A stretch of 14,991 nt of DNA from a bacterium (GTDB taxonomy: Bacteria > JAMCPX01), in the NCBI GenBank assembly GCA_027364825.1, contig DAHXOM010000124.1, positions 1-14,991 of the forward strand. The letters run 5' to 3'. Position numbers and translations under genes: made by a program. Shown one piece after another: positions 13,322 through 14,991 of the stretch. The notes beneath the pieces were generated by a model. That model made no database searches, had not been told where the DNA came from, and worked only from the letters and a program-made list of their open reading frames with translations. The first letter of the stretch is position 1. Each line of letters starts with the position of its first letter.

Positions 13322-14263
13322 TCACGGCCACTGGGGGCCGGTGTACGGGAAATACTGCGGGCCTTTTGCAGCTCCGATCAGCTTCGTTACCGTATCATCG
13401 CCATAATTTGCGACCCACACAGTGCCTGCCCGGTCGATCGCAATTGCACCAGGCTCTGCACCGGCAGTATATGTCCCTATGATCCTGCCGCCGGAGTCGA
13501 GCTCGGTAACCCGGCTGCTGTATTGGTTCGTCACCCAGACATTGCCCGAAACATCTATGGCTATTCCATGGGGAGATGTCCCCGCAGTAAACGTCCCCAG
13601 GAGTGTACCGCGTGAGTTGAGTTTCGTAACCGTGTTGCTGCCGTTATTGGCAACCCAGACATTGCCGGCCCTGTCGATCGCTATACCGAGAGGATTTGTC
13701 CCGACGGGATAGGTCCCTATCCGTGCGCCGCTTTTGTTGAGCTTCGTAACGCTGGCGCTGTCGTTATTCACAACCCAGACATCCCCTGAGCTGTCTATGG
13801 CTATGTCCCAGGGCATTGTCCCGACTGTATAGGTTTCCATGGTTACCCCGGAGGCTGAAAGCCTGGTTATCGTAGAATCAAAATAATTGGCAACCCAGAT
13901 ATTCCCGGTACTGTCGATTGCTATGCCTTTCGGCTCCGTTCCGACAGTATAGGCCTTTATGATCTTGCCGCCGGCATTGAGTTCCGAAACGATGCTGTCG
14001 CCGTTATTGACAACCCAGACGTTTCCGTCTCTGTCGATCGCTATGCTGAGAGGATTTGTCCCTACGGGATAGGTGCCTATCCGTGAGCCGGTTGGACTCA
14101 GTTTCGTTACATCGGCACTGCCCCTATTGACAACCCAGATATCACCGGAACTGCCTATTGCCATTGCACCGGGCTGTACGCCGGTATGGATGATCCCGCA
14201 TCCTGTCGAAAACATAATTGCCATCGATGAACAAATGAAAACTGCTCTGATTCCGATTTTCAT
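13322..14263 (-). CDS. seven-bladed NHL/Vgb-like beta-propeller lipoprotein
   Basis: A 313-residue protein exported by a lipoprotein-like signal (FSTGC, lipid-modified C22; the Ser at -3 is atypical). From residue 32 it consists of seven tandem units of exactly 40 residues (the last runs to 313), each with the core [GL]xIAIDxxGNVWVxNxxxxxVTKL and ending in TYxVGTxP. Seven such units would make a closed propeller, as in NHL-repeat and virginiamycin-lyase-like proteins. I see no lyase catalytic evidence, so a binding or scaffold role at the envelope is more likely. AAGGAG six bases before the ATG at 14263 supports the start. It lies 75 bases after the fibronectin-type gene in the same direction and 140 bases before the secreted-protein gene. 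Confidence 0.85.
   Translation of the reverse strand: MKIGIRAVFICSSMAIMFSTGCGIIHTGVQPGAMAIGSSGDIWVVNRGSADVTKLSPTGSRIGTYPVGTNPLSIAIDRDGNVWVVNNGDSIVSELNAGGKIIKAYTVGTEPKGIAIDSTGNIWVANYFDSTITRLSASGVTMETYTVGTMPWDIAIDSSGDVWVVNNDSASVTKLNKSGARIGTYPVGTNPLGIAIDRAGNVWVANNGSNTVTKLNSRGTLLGTFTAGTSPHGIAIDVSGNVWVTNQYSSRVTELDSGGRIIGTYTAGAEPGAIAIDRAGTVWVANYGDDTVTKLIGAAKGPQYFPYTGPQWP
13325..14170. repeat. 120-bp in-phase tandem repeat encoding propeller blades
   Basis: The coding DNA repeats every 120 bases without indels through seven units. Units 360 bases apart (around 13681-13760 and 14041-14120) are closer to each other than to neighbours. This suggests duplication of a block of blades or later gene conversion. 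Confidence 0.75.
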
Positions 14264-14338
14264 TTCCTTCTCCTTATAAAATATAGTTCCTACTGTTTCG
14301 CTCAGAACTTCCCTCTGCCAGAGAACTGTGAACGTGGG

Positions 14339-14991
14339 CTATGGTGCACATAAATTTGGTATAGGAAAACACACAAAGTTTGAAGGACAACTTTCTAATA
14401 CACTGCCAACAGAAGTAACCTCAAAACAAAGATTATTAACATCGAATTCGATATCGGCTGTGTAGGTAGTAAATGTTGTATTGGATAACTTAAAAAAAAC
14501 TGGGAAGAAAGCTGGTTTTGCTTGACATATAATATCGCTTAGAGCGTCAGGGGATGCACCCCATATAAGAGTTGCTGTGCAATTATTGTCATTCAAGCTG
14601 TATTGAAGGTTCGAAGGTGATGCCGGTATTGAGAAGTACAGACCCGCCTGATTCGAGTCCCCGCTCTCACCTGCATTATCTACAGCGGTTACGACGAAGT
14701 AATAATTAGTTCCGTTTACAAGATTTGCCGCGCGAAAAGTCGTTGAAGTAGTCGTACCTATCCCCATGAACGGTCCTCCTGATGAAGTTGACTGATAAAC
14801 AGTATAGCTGTCTGCGCATGTTGATTCGCTCCACTTAAGGAGCAGTGTATAGTTCGAGCCGCACGGTTTTGGTGTACTTGTATCAATGAAAAACGATGAA
14901 GGCGGCAAAGGGAGCGTGCCGGGTGTTGCAGAGGTCTGATTCAAGGCCGCACTTTCACCAACACTATTCACTGCCGTTACGACAAAGTAAT
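14339..14991 (-). CDS. fibronectin type III repeat protein, C-terminal part
   Basis: This frame is open through the right edge, so only the last 217 residues of a longer protein are seen. The visible part holds the end of one fibronectin type III domain (YFVVTAVNSVGES), one complete domain (about the next 95 residues, with YTVYQSTSSGGPF and NYYFVVTAVDNAGES) and a degenerate third domain rich in Cys near the end (NLCAP, TAG stop at 14341-14339). An in-frame GTG at 14971 is inside the first domain and not a real start. Such chains are usually exported or surface proteins that present binding domains. The direction agrees with the propeller lipoprotein downstream, so the two could share a transcript. 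Confidence 0.8.
   Translation of the reverse strand, partial: YFVVTAVNSVGESAALNQTSATPGTLPLPPSSFFIDTSTPKPCGSNYTLLLKWSESTCADSYTVYQSTSSGGPFMGIGTTTSTTFRAANLVNGTNYYFVVTAVDNAGESGDSNQAGLYFSIPASPSNLQYSLNDNNCTATLIWGASPDALSDIICQAKPAFFPVFFKLSNTTFTTYTADIEFDVNNLCFEVTSVGSVLESCPSNFVCFPIPNLCAP

Noticed and set aside
13325..14170. CRISPR-like or non-coding satellite array
   Set aside because: The 120-bp repeat is in frame throughout an intact gene and encodes propeller blades.
13322..14263. Virginiamycin B lyase (vgb) as the specific function
   Set aside because: The propeller units resemble that family, but I see no evidence for the catalytic residues, and a lipoprotein signal argues for an envelope binding role.

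Overview
The window is dominated by a complete-looking run of structural and export genes for a Tad/Flp-type (type IVc) pilus. Eleven minus-strand genes lie between about 12192 and 2509 with overlaps or very short gaps, consistent with one operon. The cell is a Gram-negative, because a CpaC/RcpA secretin is present. The PilZ protein, the FHA-CpaF fusion, the aromatic Gln-rich secreted protein and the abundance of small palindromic repeats resemble Desulfobacterota or Nitrospirota genomes. This placement is an impression from memory, not a search result.

Layout from left to right. Positions 1-1038 hold a plus-strand PilZ-domain gene (about 100-816) set among palindromic elements whose ends read CCCCGTTAGAAA. 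Positions 1039-2428 hold a minus-strand pair: an AlkD-like DNA alkylation repair protein followed by a class I SAM methyltransferase. Positions 2509-12192 are the pilus operon. In transcription order it encodes an Flp pilin, a TadE pseudopilin, a TadG-like protein, a second TadE-like pseudopilin, an unrecognised single-pass membrane protein, a second Flp-like pilin, CpaB, the CpaC secretin, an FHA-CpaF ATPase, TadB and TadC. A strong bidirectional-looking hairpin at 12392-12419 separates the operon from upstream genes. Positions 12444-14991 carry three envelope or secreted proteins on the minus strand: an aromatic/Gln-rich secreted protein, a seven-bladed NHL-type beta-propeller lipoprotein, and the 3' part of a fibronectin type III protein that runs off the right edge.

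How the pilus genes fit together: Flp subunits and TadE/TadG-type pseudopilins share a G-Q-x-x-x-E-[YF] prepilin cleavage motif. The FHA-CpaF ATPase with the TadB/TadC inner-membrane platform would drive assembly, and the fiber would leave through CpaC aided by CpaB. No TadZ/CpaE, prepilin peptidase (TadV/CpaA) or TadD pilotin is in the window. The ATPase carries an FHA domain at the place where a separate localisation factor would be expected.

The most unusual signal is where small repeats have landed. Different repeat families lie in frame in the N-terminal, cleaved-off leaders of three pilus genes: palindromes in TadE-1, a 60-bp element with inverted ends in TadE-2, and a 9-bp tandem array in the CpaC signal peptide. 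These leaders are about 37, 59 and 40 residues, against 14-17 in the two Flp pilins. The leaders look like permissive sites for repeat insertion. Elements of the CCCCGTTAGAAA family also begin exactly at the base after two stop codons, and near-identical 51-bp copies flank the PilZ gene. No gene-free stretch exceeds 300 bases.
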